Source of the DNA: Epiperipatus broadwayi
Taxonomy: Eukaryota; Onychophora; Udeonychophora; Euonychophora; Peripatidae
Length of the DNA: 64,000 nt
NCBI GenBank assembly: GCA_028023455.1
Contig: JAQFVV010006629.1
Coordinates: forward strand, 1-64,000
Direction: 5' to 3'
Every line of letters starts with the position of its first letter. Within the stretch, counting starts at the first letter, position 1. Below, piece after piece: positions 1-13,640 of this stretch. The notes beneath the pieces were generated by a model, which did no database searches, had not been told where the DNA came from, and saw only the letters and a program-made list of their open reading frames with translations. Made by a program: the position numbers and the translations under genes.

Positions 1-13
1 GTTCAGACGTGTG
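1..13. other. Probable residual Illumina adapter at the sequence start
   Basis: The first 13 bases, GTTCAGACGTGTG, equal an internal part of the Illumina TruSeq read-2 adapter. They do not match the satellite monomer, which would read roughly ...CGCGCTATG before the AACATGCTGG that begins at base 14. From base 14 on the sequence is ordinary satellite. The match is seen directly; contamination is an inference. The adapter's next bases (CTCTTCCGATCT) are absent, so a partial or misassembled adapter has to be assumed. Confidence 0.6.
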
Positions 14-3000
14 AACATGCTGGTATACAGTAATATATTTTTAATAAATTTTTTCACTGATTTTGTCATATTTCGGTAGAATTATCTAAATTATACTGAA
101 CTGCAATGTTAAAGTATTCAAATTCATCAATTTTTATTAATTTGTCACCTGGCTGTATTTCCAAGCTTAAAACAAGCTTTGAATATGCTGGTGTACAATA
201 CTATATTTTAAATGAATTTTTTTACTGGTTTTGTCATATTTAGGTAGAATTAGCTAAATTATACTGAACTACAATGTTAAAGTATTCAAATTCATCAATT
301 TTTAAAAATTTGTAACCAGGCTGTATTTCCAAGCTTAAAACGCGCTATGAACATGGTGGTAAACAGTAATATATTTTTAATAAATTTTTTCACTGATTTT
401 GTCATATTTCGGTAAAATTAGCTAAATTATACTGAACTGCAATGTTAAAGTATTCAAATTCATCAATTTTTAGGAATGTGTAATTTGGCTGTATTTCCAA
501 GCTTAAAACCCGCTAAGACCATGCTGGTGTACAGTACTATATTTTGAATGAATTTTTTTACTGGTTTTGTCATATTTAGGTAAAATTAGCTAAATTATAC
601 TGAACTGCAATGTTAAAGTATTCAAATTCATCAATTTTTAAAAATTTGTAACCAGGCTTCATTTCCAAGCTTAAAACGCGCTATGAACATGCTGGTATAC
701 AGTAATATATTTTTAATAAATTTTTTCACTGATTTTGTCATATTTCGGTAGAATTATCTAAATTATACTGAACTGCAATGTTAAAGTATTCAAATTCATC
801 AATTTTTATAAATTTGTCACCTGGCTGTATTTCCAAGCTTAAAACAAGCTTTGAATATGCTGGTGTACAATACTATATTTTAAATGAATTTTTTTACTGG
901 TTTTGTCATATTTAGGTAGAATTAGCTAAATTATACTGAACTACAATGTTAAAGTATTCAAATTCATCAATTTTTAAAAATTTGTAACCAGGCTGTATTT
1001 CCAAGCTTAAAACGCGCTATGAACATGGTGGTAAACAGTAATATATTTTTAATAATTTTTTTCACTGATTTTGTCATATTTCGGTAAAATTAGCTAAATT
1101 ATACTGAACTGCAATGTTAAAGTATTCAAATTCATCAATTTTTAAAAATTTGTAACCAGGCTTCATTTCCAAGCTTAAAACGCGCTATGAACATGCTGGT
1201 ATACAGTAATATATTTTTAATGAATTTTTTCACTGATTTTGTCATATTTCGATAGAATTAGCTAAATTATACTGAACTGCAATGTTAAAGTATTCAAATT
1301 CATCAATTTTTAGGAATGTGTAATTTGGCTGTATTTCCAAGCTTAAAACCCGCTAAGACCATGCTGGTGTACAGTACTATATTTTGAATGAATTTTTTTA
1401 CTGGTTTTGTCATATTTAGGTAAAATTAGCTAAATTATACTGAACTGCAATGTTAAAGTATTCAAATTCATCAATTTTTAAAAATTTGTAACCAGGCTTC
1501 ATTTCCAAGCTTAAAACGCGCTATGAACATGCTGGTATACAGTAATATATTTTTAATAAATTTTTTCACTGATTTTGTCATATTTCGGTAGAATTATCTA
1601 AATTATCCTGAACTGCAATGTTAAAGTATTCAAATTCATCAATTTTTATTAATTTGTAACCTGGCTGTATTTCCAAGCTTAAAACAAGCTTTGAATATGC
1701 TGGTGTACAATACTATATTTTAAATGAATTTTTTTACTGGTTTTGTCATATTTAGGTAGAATTAGCTAAATTATACTGAACTACAATGTTAAAGTATTCA
1801 AATTCATCAATTTTTAAAAATTTGTAACCAGGCTGTATTTCCAAGCTTAAAACGCGCTATGAACATGGTGGTAAACAGTAATATATTTTTAATAAATTTT
1901 TTCACTGATTTTGTCATATTTCGGTAAAATTAGCTAAATTATACTGAACTGCAATGTTAAAGTATTCAAATTCATCAATTTTTAGGAATGTGTAATTTGG
2001 CTGTATTTCCAAGCTTAAAACCCGCTAAGACCATGCTGGTGTACAGTACTATATTTTGAATGAATTTTTTTACTGGTTTTGTCATATTTAGGTAAAATTA
2101 GCTAAATTATACTGAACTGCAATGTTAAAGTATTCAAATTCATCAATTTTTAAAAATTTGTAACCAGGCTTCATTTCCAAGCTTAAAACGCGCTATGAAC
2201 ATGCTGGTATACAGTAATATATTTTTAATAAATTTTTTCACTGATTTTGTCATATTTCGGTAGAATTAGCTAAATTATACTGAACTGCAATGTTAAAGTA
2301 TTCAAATTCATCAATTTTTAAAAATTTGTAACCAGGCTTCATTTCCAAGCTTAAAACGCGCTATGAACATGCTGGTATACAGTAATATATTTTTAATGAA
2401 TTTTTTCACTGATTTTGTCAAATTTCGATAGAATTAGCTAAATTATACTGAACTGCAATGTTAAAGTATTCAAATTCATCAATTTTTAGGAATGTGTAAT
2501 TTGGCTGTATTTCCAAGCTTAAAACCCGCTAAGACCATGCTGGTGTACAGTACTATATTTTGAATGAATTTTTTTACTGGTTTTGTCATATTTAGGTAAA
2601 ATTAGCTAAATTATACTGAACTGCAATGTTAAAGTATTCAAATTCATCAATTTTTAAAAATTTGTAACCAGGCTTCATTTCCAAGCTTAAAACGCGCTAT
2701 GAACATGCTGGTATACAGTAATATATTTTTAATAAATTTTTTCACTGATTTTGTCATATTTCGGTAGAATTATCTAAATTATCCTGAACTGCAATGTTAA
2801 AGTATTCAAATTCATCAATTTTTATTAATTTGTCACCTGGCTGTATTTCCAAGCTTAAAACAAGCTTTGAATATGCTGGTGTACAATACTATATTTTAAA
2901 TGAATTTTTTTACTGGTTTTGTCATATTTAGGTAGAATTAGCTAAATTATACTGAACTACAATGTTAAAGTATTCAAATTCATCAATTTTTAAAAATTTG

Positions 3001-6000
3001 TAACCAGGCTGTATTTCCAAGCTTAAAACGCGCTATGAACATGGTGGTAAACAGTAATATATTTTTAATAAATTTTTTCACTGATTTTGTCATATTTCGG
3101 TAAAATTAGCTAAATTATACTGAACTGCAATGTTAAAGTATTCAAATTCATCAATTTTTAGGAATGTGTAATTTGGCTGTATTTCCAAGCTTAAAACCCG
3201 CTAAGACCATGCTGGTGTACAGTACTATATTTTGAATGAATTTTTTTACTGGTTTTGTCATATTTAGGTAAAATTAGCTAAATTATACTGAACTGCAATG
3301 TTAAAGTATTCAAATTCATCAATTTTTAAAAATTTGTAACCAGGCTTCATTTCCAAGCTTAAAACGCGCTATGAACATGCTGGTATACAGTAATATATTT
3401 TTAATAAATTTTTTCACTGATTTTGTCATATTTCGGTAGAATTAGCTAAATTATACTGAACTGCAATGTTAAAGTATTCAAATTCATCAATTTTTAAAAA
3501 TTTGTAACCAGGCTTCATTTCCAAGCTTAAAACGCGCTATGAACATGCTGGTATACAGTAATATATTTTTAATGAATTTTTTCACTGATTTGGTCAAATT
3601 TCGATAGAATTAGCTAAATTATACTGAACTGCAATGTTAAAGTATTCAAATTCATCAATTTTTAGGAATGTGTAATTTGGCTGTATTTCCAAGCTTAAAA
3701 CCCGCTAAGACCATGCTGGTGTACAGTACTATATTTTGAATGAATTTTTTTACTGGTTTTGTCATATTTAGGTAAAATTAGCTAAATTATACTGAACTGC
3801 AATGTTAAAGTATTCAAATTCATCAATTTTTAAAAATTTGTAACCAGGCTTCATTTCCAAGCTTAAAACGCGCTATGAACATGCTGGTATACAGTAATAT
3901 ATTTTTAATAAATTTTTTCACTGATTTTGTCATATTTCGGTAGAATTATCTAAATTATCCTGAACTGCAATGTTAAAGTATTCAAATTCATCAATTTTTA
4001 TTAATTTGTCACCTGGCTGTATTTCCAAGCTTAAAACAAGCTTTGAATATGCTGGTGTACAATACTATATTTTAAATGAATTTTTTTACTGGTTTTGTCA
4101 TATTTAGGTAGAATTAGCTAAATTATACTGAACTACAATGTTAAAGTATTCAAATTCATCAATTTTTAAAAATTTGTAACCAGGCTGTATTTCCAAGCTT
4201 AAAACGCGCTATGAACATGGTGGTAAACCGTAATATATTTTTAATAAATTTTTTCACTGATTTTGTCATATTTCGGTAAAATTAGCTAAATTATACTGAA
4301 CTGCAATGTTAAAGTATTCAAATTCATCAATTTTTAGAATTTGTAATTTGGCTGTATTTCCAAGCTTAAAACCCGCTAAGACCATGCTGGTGTACAGTAC
4401 TATATTTTGAATGAATTTTTTTACTGGTTTTGTCATATTTAGGTAAAATTAGCTAAATTATACTGAACTGCAATGTTAAAGTATTCAAATTCATCAATTT
4501 TTAAAAATTTGTAACCAGGCTTCATTTCCAAGCTTAAAACGCGCTATGAACATGCTGGTATACAGTAATATATTTTTAATGAATTTTTTCACTGATTTTG
4601 TCAAATTTCGATAGAATTAGCTAAATTATACTGAACTGCAATGTTAAAGTATTCAAATTCATCAATTTTTAGGAATGTGTAATTTGGCTGTATTTCCAAG
4701 CTTAAAACCCGCTAAGACCATGCTGGTGTACAGTACTATATTTTGAATGAATTTTTTTACTGGTTTTGTCATATTTAGGTAAAATTAGCTAAATTATACT
4801 GAACTGCAATGTTAAAGTATTCAAATTCATCAATTTTTAAAAATTTGTAACCAGGCTTCATTTCCAAGCTTAAAACGCGCTATGAACATGCTGGTATACA
4901 GTAATATATTTTTAATAAATTTTTTCACTGATTTTGTCATATTTCGGTAGAATTATCTAAATTATCCTGAACTGCAATGTTAAAGTATTCAAATTCATCA
5001 ATTTTTATTAATTTGTCACCTGGCTGTATTTCCAAGCTTAAAACAAGCTTTGAATATGCTGGTGTACAATACTATATTTTAAATGAATTTTTTTACTGGT
5101 TTTGTCATATTTAGGTAGAATTAGCTAAATTATACTGAACTACAATGTTAAAGTATTCAAATTCATCAATTTTTAAAAATTTGTAACCAGGCTTCATTTC
5201 CAAGCTTAAAACGCGCTATGAACATGCTGGTATACAGTAATATATTTTTAATAAATTTTTTCACTGATTTTGTCATATTTCGGTAAAATTAGCTAAATTA
5301 TACTGAACTGCAATGTTAAAGTATTCAAATTCATCAATTTTTAGGAATGTGTAATTTGGCTGTATTTCCAAGCTTAAAACCCGCTAAGACTATGCTGGTG
5401 TACAGTACTATATTTTGAATGAATTTTTTTACTGGTTTTGTCATATTTAGGTAAAATTAGCTAAATTATACTGAACTGCAATGTTAAAGTATTCAAATTC
5501 ATCAATTTTTAAAAATTTGTAACCAGGCTTCATTTCCAAGCTTAAAACGCGCTATGAACATGCTGGTATACAGTAATATATTTTTAATGAATTTTTTCAC
5601 TGATTTTGTCATATTTCGGTAGAATTAGCTAAATTATACTGAACTGCAATGTTAAAGTATTCAAATTCATCAATTTTTAGGAATTTGTAACCTGGCTGTA
5701 TTTCCAAGCTTAAAACCCGCTAAGACCATGCTGGTGTACAGTACTATATTTTGAATGAATTTTTTTACTGGTTTTGTCATATTTAGGTAAAATTAGCTAA
5801 ATTATACTGAACTGCAATGTTAAAGTATTCAAATTCATCAATTTTTAAAAATTTGTAACCAGGCTTCATTTCCAAGCTTAAAACGCGCTATGAACATGCT
5901 GGTATACAGTAATATATTTTTAATGAATTTTTTCACTGATTTTGTCATATTTCGGTAGAATTAGCTAAATTATACTGAACTGCAATGTTAAAGTATTCAA

Positions 6001-9000
6001 ATTCATCAATTTTTAAAAATTTGTAACCAGGCTTCATTTCCAAGCTTAAAACGCGCTATGAACATGCTGGTATACAGTAATATATTTTTAATGAATTTTT
6101 TCACTGATTTTGTCATATTTCGGTAGAATTAGCTAAATTATACTGAACTGCAATGTTAAAGTATTCAAATTCATCAATTTTTAGGAATTTGTAATTTGGC
6201 TGTATTTCCAAGCTTAAAACCCGCTAAGACCATGCTGGTGTACAGTACTATATTTTGAATGAATTTTTTTACTGGTTTTGTCATATTTAGGTAAAATTAG
6301 CTAAATTATACTGAACTGCAATGTTAAAGTATTCAAATTCATCAATTTTTAAAAATTTGTAACCAGGCTTCATTTCCAAGCTTAAAACGCGCTATGAACA
6401 TGCTGGTATACAGTAATATATTTTTAATAAATTTTTTCACTGATTTTGTCATATTTCGGTAGAATTATCTAAATTATACTGAACTGCAATGTTAAAGTAT
6501 TCAAATTCATCAATTTTTATTAATTTGTCACCTGGCTGTATTTCCAAGCTTAAAACAAGCTTTGAATATGCTGGTGTACAATACTATATTTTAAATGAAT
6601 TTTTTTACTGGTTTTGTCATATTTAGGTAGAATTAGCTAAATTATACTGAACTACAATGTTAAAGTATTCAAATTCATCAATTTTTAAAAATTTGTAACC
6701 AGGCTGTATTTCCAAGCTTAAAACGCGCTATGAACATGCTGGTAAACAGTAATATATTTTTAATAAATTTTTTCACTGATTTTGTCATATTTCGGTAAAA
6801 TTAGCTAAATTATACTGAACTGCAATGTTAAAGTATTCAAATTCATCAATTTTTATTAATTTGTAACCTGGCTGTATTTCCAAGCTTAAAACCCGCTAAG
6901 ACCATGCTGGTGTACAGTACTATATTTTGAATGAATTTTTTTACTGGTTTTGTCATATTTAGGTAAAATTAGCTAAATTATACTGAACTGCAATGTTAAA
7001 GTATTCAAATTCATCAATTTTTAAAAATTTGTAACCAGGCTTCATTTCCAAGCTTAAAACGCGCTATGAACATGCTGGTATACAGTAATATATTTTTAAT
7101 AAATTTTTTCACTGATTTTGTCATATTTCGGTAGAATTATCTAAATTATACTGAACTGCAATGTTAAAGTATTCAAATTCATCAATTTTTAGGAATGTGT
7201 AATTTGGCTGTATTTCCAAGCTTAAAACCCGCTAAGACCATGCTGGTGTACAGTACTATATTTTGAATGAATTTTTTTACTGGTTTTGTCATATTTAGGT
7301 AAAATTAGCTAAATTATACTGAACTGCAATGTTAAAGTATTCAAATTCATCAATTTTTAAAAATTTGTAACCAGGCTTCATTTCCAAGCTTAAAACGCGC
7401 TATGAACATGCTGGTATACAGTAATATATTTTTAATAAATTTTTTCACTGATTTTGTCATATTTCGGTAGAATTATCTAAATTATCCTGAACTGCAATGT
7501 TAAAGTATTCAAATTCATCAATTTTTATTAATTTGTCACCTGGCTGTATTTCCAAGCTTAAAACAAGCTTTGAATATGCTGGTGTACAATACTATATTTT
7601 AAATGAATTTTTTTACTGGTTTTGTCATATTTAGGTAGAATTAGCTAAATTATACTGAACTACAATGTTAAAGTATTCAAATTCATCAATTTTTAAAAAT
7701 TTGTAACCAGGCTTCATTTCCAAGCTTAAAACGCGCTATGAACATGCTGGTATACAGTAATATATTTTTAATAAATTTTTTCACTGATTTTGTCATATTT
7801 CGGTAAAATTAGCTAAATTATACTGAACTGCAATGTTAAAGTATTCAAATTCATCAATTTTTAGGAATGTGTAATTTGGCTGTATTTCCAAGCTTAAAAC
7901 CCGCTAAGACCATGCTGGTGTACAGTACTATATTTTGAATGAATTTTTTTACTGGTTTTGTCATATTTAGGTAAAATTAGCTAAATTATACTGAACTGCA
8001 ATGTTAAAGTATTCAAATTCATCAATTTTTAAAAATTTGTAACCAGGCTTCATTTCCAAGCTTAAAACGCGCTATGAACATGCTGGTATACAGTAATATA
8101 TTTTTAATGAATTTTTTCACTGATTTGGTCAAATTTCGATAGAATTAGCTAAATTATACTGAACTGCAATGTTAAAGTATTCAAATTCATCAATTTTTAG
8201 GAATGTGTAATTTGGCTGTATTTCCAAGCTTAAAACCCGCTAAGACCATGCTGGTGTACAGTACTATATTTTGAATGAATTTTTTTACTGGTTTTGTCAT
8301 ATTTAGGTAAAATTAGCTAAATTATACTGAACTGCAATGTTAAAGTATTCAAATTCATCAATTTTTAAAAATTTGTAACCAGGCTTCATTTCCAAGCTTA
8401 AAACGCGCTATGAACATGCTGGTATACAGTAATATATTTTTAATAAATTTTTTCACTGATTTTGTCATATTTCGGTAGAATTATCTAAATTATACTGAAC
8501 TGCAATGTTAAAGTATTCAAATTTATCAATTTTTAAAAATTTGTAACCAGGCTTCATTTCCAAGCTTAAAACGCGCTATGACCATGCTGGTATACAGTAA
8601 TATATTTTTAATGAATTTTTTCACTGATTTTGTCATATTTCGGTAGAATTAGCTAAATTATACTGAACTGCAATGTTAAAGTATTCAAATTCATCAATTT
8701 TTAAAAATTTGTAACCAGGCTTCATTTCCAAGCTTAAAACGCGCTATGAACATGCTGGTATACAGTAATATATTTTTAATGAATTTTTTCACTGATTTGG
8801 TCAAATTTCGATAGAATTAGCTAAATTATACTGAACTGCAATGTTAAAGTATTCAAATTCATCAATTTTTAGGAATGTGTAATTTGGCTGTATTTCCAAG
8901 CTTAAAACCCGCTAAGACCATGCTGGTGTACAGTACTATATTTTGAATGAATTTTTTTACTGGTTTTGTCATATTTAGGTAAAATTAGCTAAATTATACT

Positions 9001-12000
9001 GAACTGCAATGTTAAAGTATTCAAATTCATCAATTTTTAAAAATTTGTAACCAGGCTTCATTTCCAAGCTTAAAACGCGCTATGAACATGCTGGTATACA
9101 GTAATATATTTTTAATAAATTTTTTCACTGATTTTGTCATATTTCGGTAGAATTATCTAAATTATCCTGAACTGCAATGTTAAAGTATTCAAATTCATCA
9201 ATTTTTATTAATTTGTCACCTGGCTGTATTTCCAAGCTTAAAACAAGCTTTGAATATGCTGGTGTACAATACTATATTTTAAATGAATTTTTTTACTGGT
9301 TTTGTCATATTTAGGTAGAATTAGCTAAATTATACTGAACTACAATGTTAAAGTATTCAAATTCATCAATTTTTAAAAATTTGTAACCAGGCTGTATTTC
9401 CAAGCTTAAAACGCGCTATGAACATGGTGGTAAACAGTAATATATTTTTAATAAATTTTTTCACTGATTTTGTCATATTTCGGTAAAATTAGCTAAATTA
9501 TACTGAACTGCAATGTTAAAGTATTCAAATTCATCAATTTTTAGGAATGTGTAATTTGGCTGTATTTCCAAGCTTAAAACCCGCTAAGACCATGCTGGTG
9601 TACAGTACTATATTTTGAATGAATTTTTTTACTGGTTTTGTCATATTTAGGTAAAATTAGCTAAATTATACTGAACTGCAATGTTAAAGTATTCAAATTC
9701 ATCAATTTTTAAAAATTTGTAACCAGGCTTCATTTCCAAGCTTAAAACGCGCTATGAACATGCTGGTATACAGTAATATATTTTTAATAAATTTTTTCAC
9801 TGATTTTGTCATATTTCGGTAGAATTAGCTAAATTATACTGAACTGCAATGTTAAAGTATTCAAATTCATCAATTTTTAAAAATTTGTAACCAGGCTTCA
9901 TTTCCAAGCTTAAAACGCGCTATGAACATGCTGGTATACAGTAATATATTTTTAATGAATTTTTTCACTGATTTTGTCATATTTCGGTAGAATTAGCTAA
10001 ATTATACTGAACTGCAATGTTAAAGTATTCAAATTCATCAATTTTTAGGAATGTGTAATTTGGCTGTATTTCCAAGCTTAAAACCCGCTAAGACTATGCT
10101 GGTGTACAGTACTATATTTTGAATGAATTTTTTTACTGGTTTTGTCATATTTAGGTAAAATTAGCTAAATTATACTGAACTGCAATGTTAAAGTATTCAA
10201 ATTCATCAATTTTTAAAAATTTGTAACCAGGCTTCATTTCCAAGCTTAAAACGCGCTATGAACATGCTGGTATACAGTAATATATTTTTAATGAATTTTT
10301 TCACTGATTTTGTCATATTTCGGTAGAATTAGCTAAATTATACTGAACTGCAATGTTAAAGTATTCAAATTCATCAATTTTTATGAATTTGTAACCTGGC
10401 TGTATTTCCAAGCTTAAAACCCGCTAAGAACATGCTGGTGTACAGTACTATATTTTGAATGAATTTTTTTACTGGTTTTGTCATATTTAGGTAAAATTAG
10501 CTAAATTATACTGAACTGCAATGTTAAAGTATTTAAATTCATCAATTTTTAAAAATTTGAAACCAGGCTTCATTTCCAAGCTTAAAACACGCTATGAACA
10601 TGCTGGTATACAGTAATATATTTTTAATAAATTTTTTCACTGATTTTGTCATATTTCGGTAAAATTAGCTAAATTATACTGAACTGCAATGTTAAAGTAT
10701 TCAAATTCATCAATTTTTAGGAATGTGTAATTTGGCTGTATTTCCAAGCTTAAAACCCGCTAAGACTATGCTGGTGTACAGTACTATATTTTGAATGAAT
10801 TTTTTCACTGATTTTGTCATATTTAGGTAGAATTAGCTAAATTATACTGAACTGCAATGTTAAAGTATTCAAATTCATCAATTTTTAAAAATTTGTAACC
10901 AGGCTTCATTTCCAAGCTTAAAACGCGCTATGAACATGCTGGTATACAGTAATATATTTTTAATAAATTTTTTCACTGATTTTGTCATATTTCGGTAAAA
11001 TTAGCTAAATTATACTGAACTGCAATGTTAAAGTATTCAAATTCATCAATTTTTAGGAATTTGTAACCTGGCTGTATTTCCAAGCTTAAAACCCGCTAAG
11101 ACCATGCTGGTGTACAGTACTATATTTTGAATGAATTTTTTTACTGGTTTTGTCATATTTAGGTAAAATTAGCTAAATTATACTGAACTGCAATGTTAAA
11201 GTATTCAAATTCATCAATTTTTAAAAATTTGTAACCAGGCTTCATTTCCAAGCTTAAAACGCGCTATGAACATGCTGGTATACAGTAATATATTTTTAAT
11301 GAATTTTTTCACTGATTTGGTCAAATTTCGATAGAATTAGCTAAATTATACTGAACTGCAATGTTAAAGTATTCAAATTCATCAATTTTTAGGAATGTGT
11401 AATTTGGCTGTATTTCCAAGCTTAAAACCCGCTAAGACTATGCTGGTGTACAGTACTATATTTTGAATGAATTTTTTTACTGGTTTTGTCATATTTAGGT
11501 AAAATTAGCTAAATTATACTGAACTGCAATGTTAAAGTATTCAAATTCATCAATTTTTAAAAATTTGTAACCAGGCTTCATTTCCAAGCTTAAAACGCGC
11601 TATGAACATGCTGGTATACAGTAATATATTTTTAATAAATTTTTTCACTGATTTTGTCATATTTCGGTAGAATTATCTAAATTATCCTGAACTGCAATGT
11701 TAAAGTATTCAAATTCATCAATTTTTATTAATTTGTCACCTGGCTGTATTTCCAAGCTTAAAACAAGCTTTGAATATGCTGGTGTACAATACTATATTTT
11801 AAATGAATTTTTTTACTGGTTTTGTCATATTTAGGTAGAATTAGCTAAATTATACTGAACTACAATGTTAAAGTATTCAAATTCATCAATTTTTAAAAAT
11901 TTGTAACCAGGCTGCATTTCCAAGCTTAAAACGCGCTATGAACATGGTGGTAAACAGTAATATATTTTTAATAAATTTTTTCACTGATTTTGTCATATTT

Positions 12001-13100
12001 CGGTAAAATTAGCTAAATTATACTGAACTGCAATGTTAAAGTATTCAAATTCATCAATTTTTAGGAATGTGTAATTTGGCTGTATTTCCAAGCTTAAAAC
12101 CCGCTAAGACCATGCTGGTGTACAGTACTATATTTTGAATGAATTTTTTTACTGGTTTTGTCATATTTAGGTAAAATTAGCTAAATTATACTGAACTGCA
12201 ATGTTAAAGTATTCAAATTCATCAATTTTTAAAAATTTGTAACCAGGCTTCATTTCCAAGCTTAAAACGCGCTATGAACATGCTGGTATACAGTAATATA
12301 TTTTTAATGAATTTTTTCACTGATTTTGTCATATTTCGGTAGAATTAGCTAAATTATACTGAACTGCAATGTTAAAGTATTCAAATTCATCAATTTTTAA
12401 AAATTTGTAACCAGGCTTCATTTCCAAGCTTAAAACGCGCTATGAACATGCTGGTATACAGTAATATATTTTTAATGAATTTTTTCACTGATTTGGTCAA
12501 ATTTCGATAGAATTAGCTAAATTATACTGAACTGCAATGTTAAAGTATTCAAATTCATCAATTTTTAGGAATGTGTAATTTGGCTGTATTTCCAAGCTTA
12601 AAACCCGCTAAGACTATGCTGGTGTACAGTACTATATTTTGAATGAATTTTTTTACTGGTTTTGTCATATTTAGGTAAAATTAGCTAAATTATACTGAAC
12701 TGCAATGTTAAAGTATTCAAATTCATCAATTTTTAAAAATTTGTAACCAGGCTTCATTTCCAAGCTTAAAACGCGCTATGAACATGCTGGTATACAGTAA
12801 TATATTTTTAATGAATTTTTTCACTGATTTTGTCATATTTCGGTAGAATTAGCTAAATTATACTGAACTGCAATGTTAAAGTATTCAAATTCATCAATTT
12901 TTATTAATTTGTCACCTGGCTGTATTTCCAAGCTTAAAACAAGCTTTGAATATGCTGGTGTACAATACTATATTTTGAATGAATTTTTTTACTGGTTTTG
13001 TCATATTTAGGTAAAATTAGCTAAATTATACTGAACTGCAATGTTAAAGTATTCAAATTCATCAATTTTTAAAAATTTGTAACCAGGCTTCATTTCCAAG
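14..13100. repeat. 168-bp satellite array with higher-order repeats
   Basis: This is a continuous head-to-tail tandem array. The landmark TTTCCAAGCTTAAAAC (HindIII site) recurs every 168 bp, at 163, 331, 499, 667, 835 and on to 12930. That gives 77 complete monomers plus one partial monomer at the start; one monomer before 4362 is 1 bp short. Two monomer classes are clear: type 1 (GTATACAGTAATATA, TCACTGATTTTG, TTTCGGTA) and type 2 (GTGTACAGTACTATA, TTACTGGTTTTG, TTTAGGTA). Both share TAAATTATACTGAACTGCAA and GTATTCAAATTCATCAATTT. They mostly alternate, and named variants recur in fixed order (see the next entry). No coding capacity or transposon ends are seen. A ~168-bp monomer with higher-order structure is typical of centromeric satellites; centromere function is inferred, not shown. 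Confidence 0.98.
1507..3858. repeat. Two consecutive 7-monomer (1176-bp) higher-order repeat units
   Basis: Monomers, counted from their AAGCTT, can be given variant letters: D (GAATTATCTAAATTATCC), A (AAGCTTTGAATATGC), B (AACATGGTGGTAAACAG), C (CCGCTAAGACC), F (AATAAATT with GGTAGAATTAGC), E (AATGAATT with CAAATTTCGATAG). The order D-A-B-C-F-E-C occurs at 1507-2682 and again at 2683-3858, with only scattered differences. Deletion variants lie on either side: D-A-B-E-C at 667-1506 and D-A-B-C-E-C at 3859-4865. D-A-B-C blocks return at 6378, 9066 and 11586. The adjacent type-1 pair F-E breaks the strict two-type alternation. Confidence 0.88.
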
Positions 13101-13640
13101 ATAAAGAGAGTAACTGATAAAATTGGTAATGTTTTAAAGAAAAATAATATCCACACAATTTATACTACATTTAAAAACATTAATGAAGTAATTCCATGCC
13201 CTAAAGATAAAATTCCTTTGGAGTGTAATGGCGTATATGAAATTCCATGTGGAGTTTGTTTACATTCATACATTGGACAAATCAATCATAGAATAAACAT
13301 AAGAAAGAAAGTACTCATTTTGGCAGTTAGAGAAAAATCTAATTCTTCAGCCTTTTATTCACACATTAAATTAACTAACCATGACATCAATTTTAAAAAA
13401 ACATTCTGGCAAAAATTGAACAGTATGACAAGAGATTCCTAAGGGAAGCTAGAGACTTTTAAAAGGCTTAATAGCATAAATGAAAAGTGTGAATTAAAGA
13501 AATTTAACAATATTTGGAAAAAGCTACTGGAGAATGAAATATTTTTTAAAACTTCTCAATCTATAGAATATGAGAACAAGGAAAAAATAACAAAGGAAAA
13601 AAATAATGATGTTAAATCTCACTACAGACATTGAAGCTCT
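13101..13640 (+). pseudogene. Penelope-like element relic: linker and GIY-YIG endonuclease
   Basis: Translation is open from the first base after the satellite and runs in one frame to 13442. It reads through a linker (VTDKIGNVLKKNNIHTIY) and a Cys-containing segment (IPCPKDKIPLECN) into GVYEIPC...SYIGQ, the GIY and YIG halves of the endonuclease of Penelope-like retroelements. The domain ends with the family-like LTNHDINF. At ~13437 a frameshift switches to FLREARD, and then to a third frame (ETFKRLNSINEK...) that ends at a stop near 13635; this resembles the C-terminal tail of the family. The reverse transcriptase that should lie upstream is missing, because satellite occupies that place. 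Residues after YIG are poorly conserved. It is a dead fragment; the family assignment is by motif recognition. Confidence 0.8.

Noticed and set aside
14-13100. Regular repeats that might be taken for a CRISPR array
   Set aside because: The repeated unit is the whole 168 bp with no unique spacers, and the context is eukaryotic.
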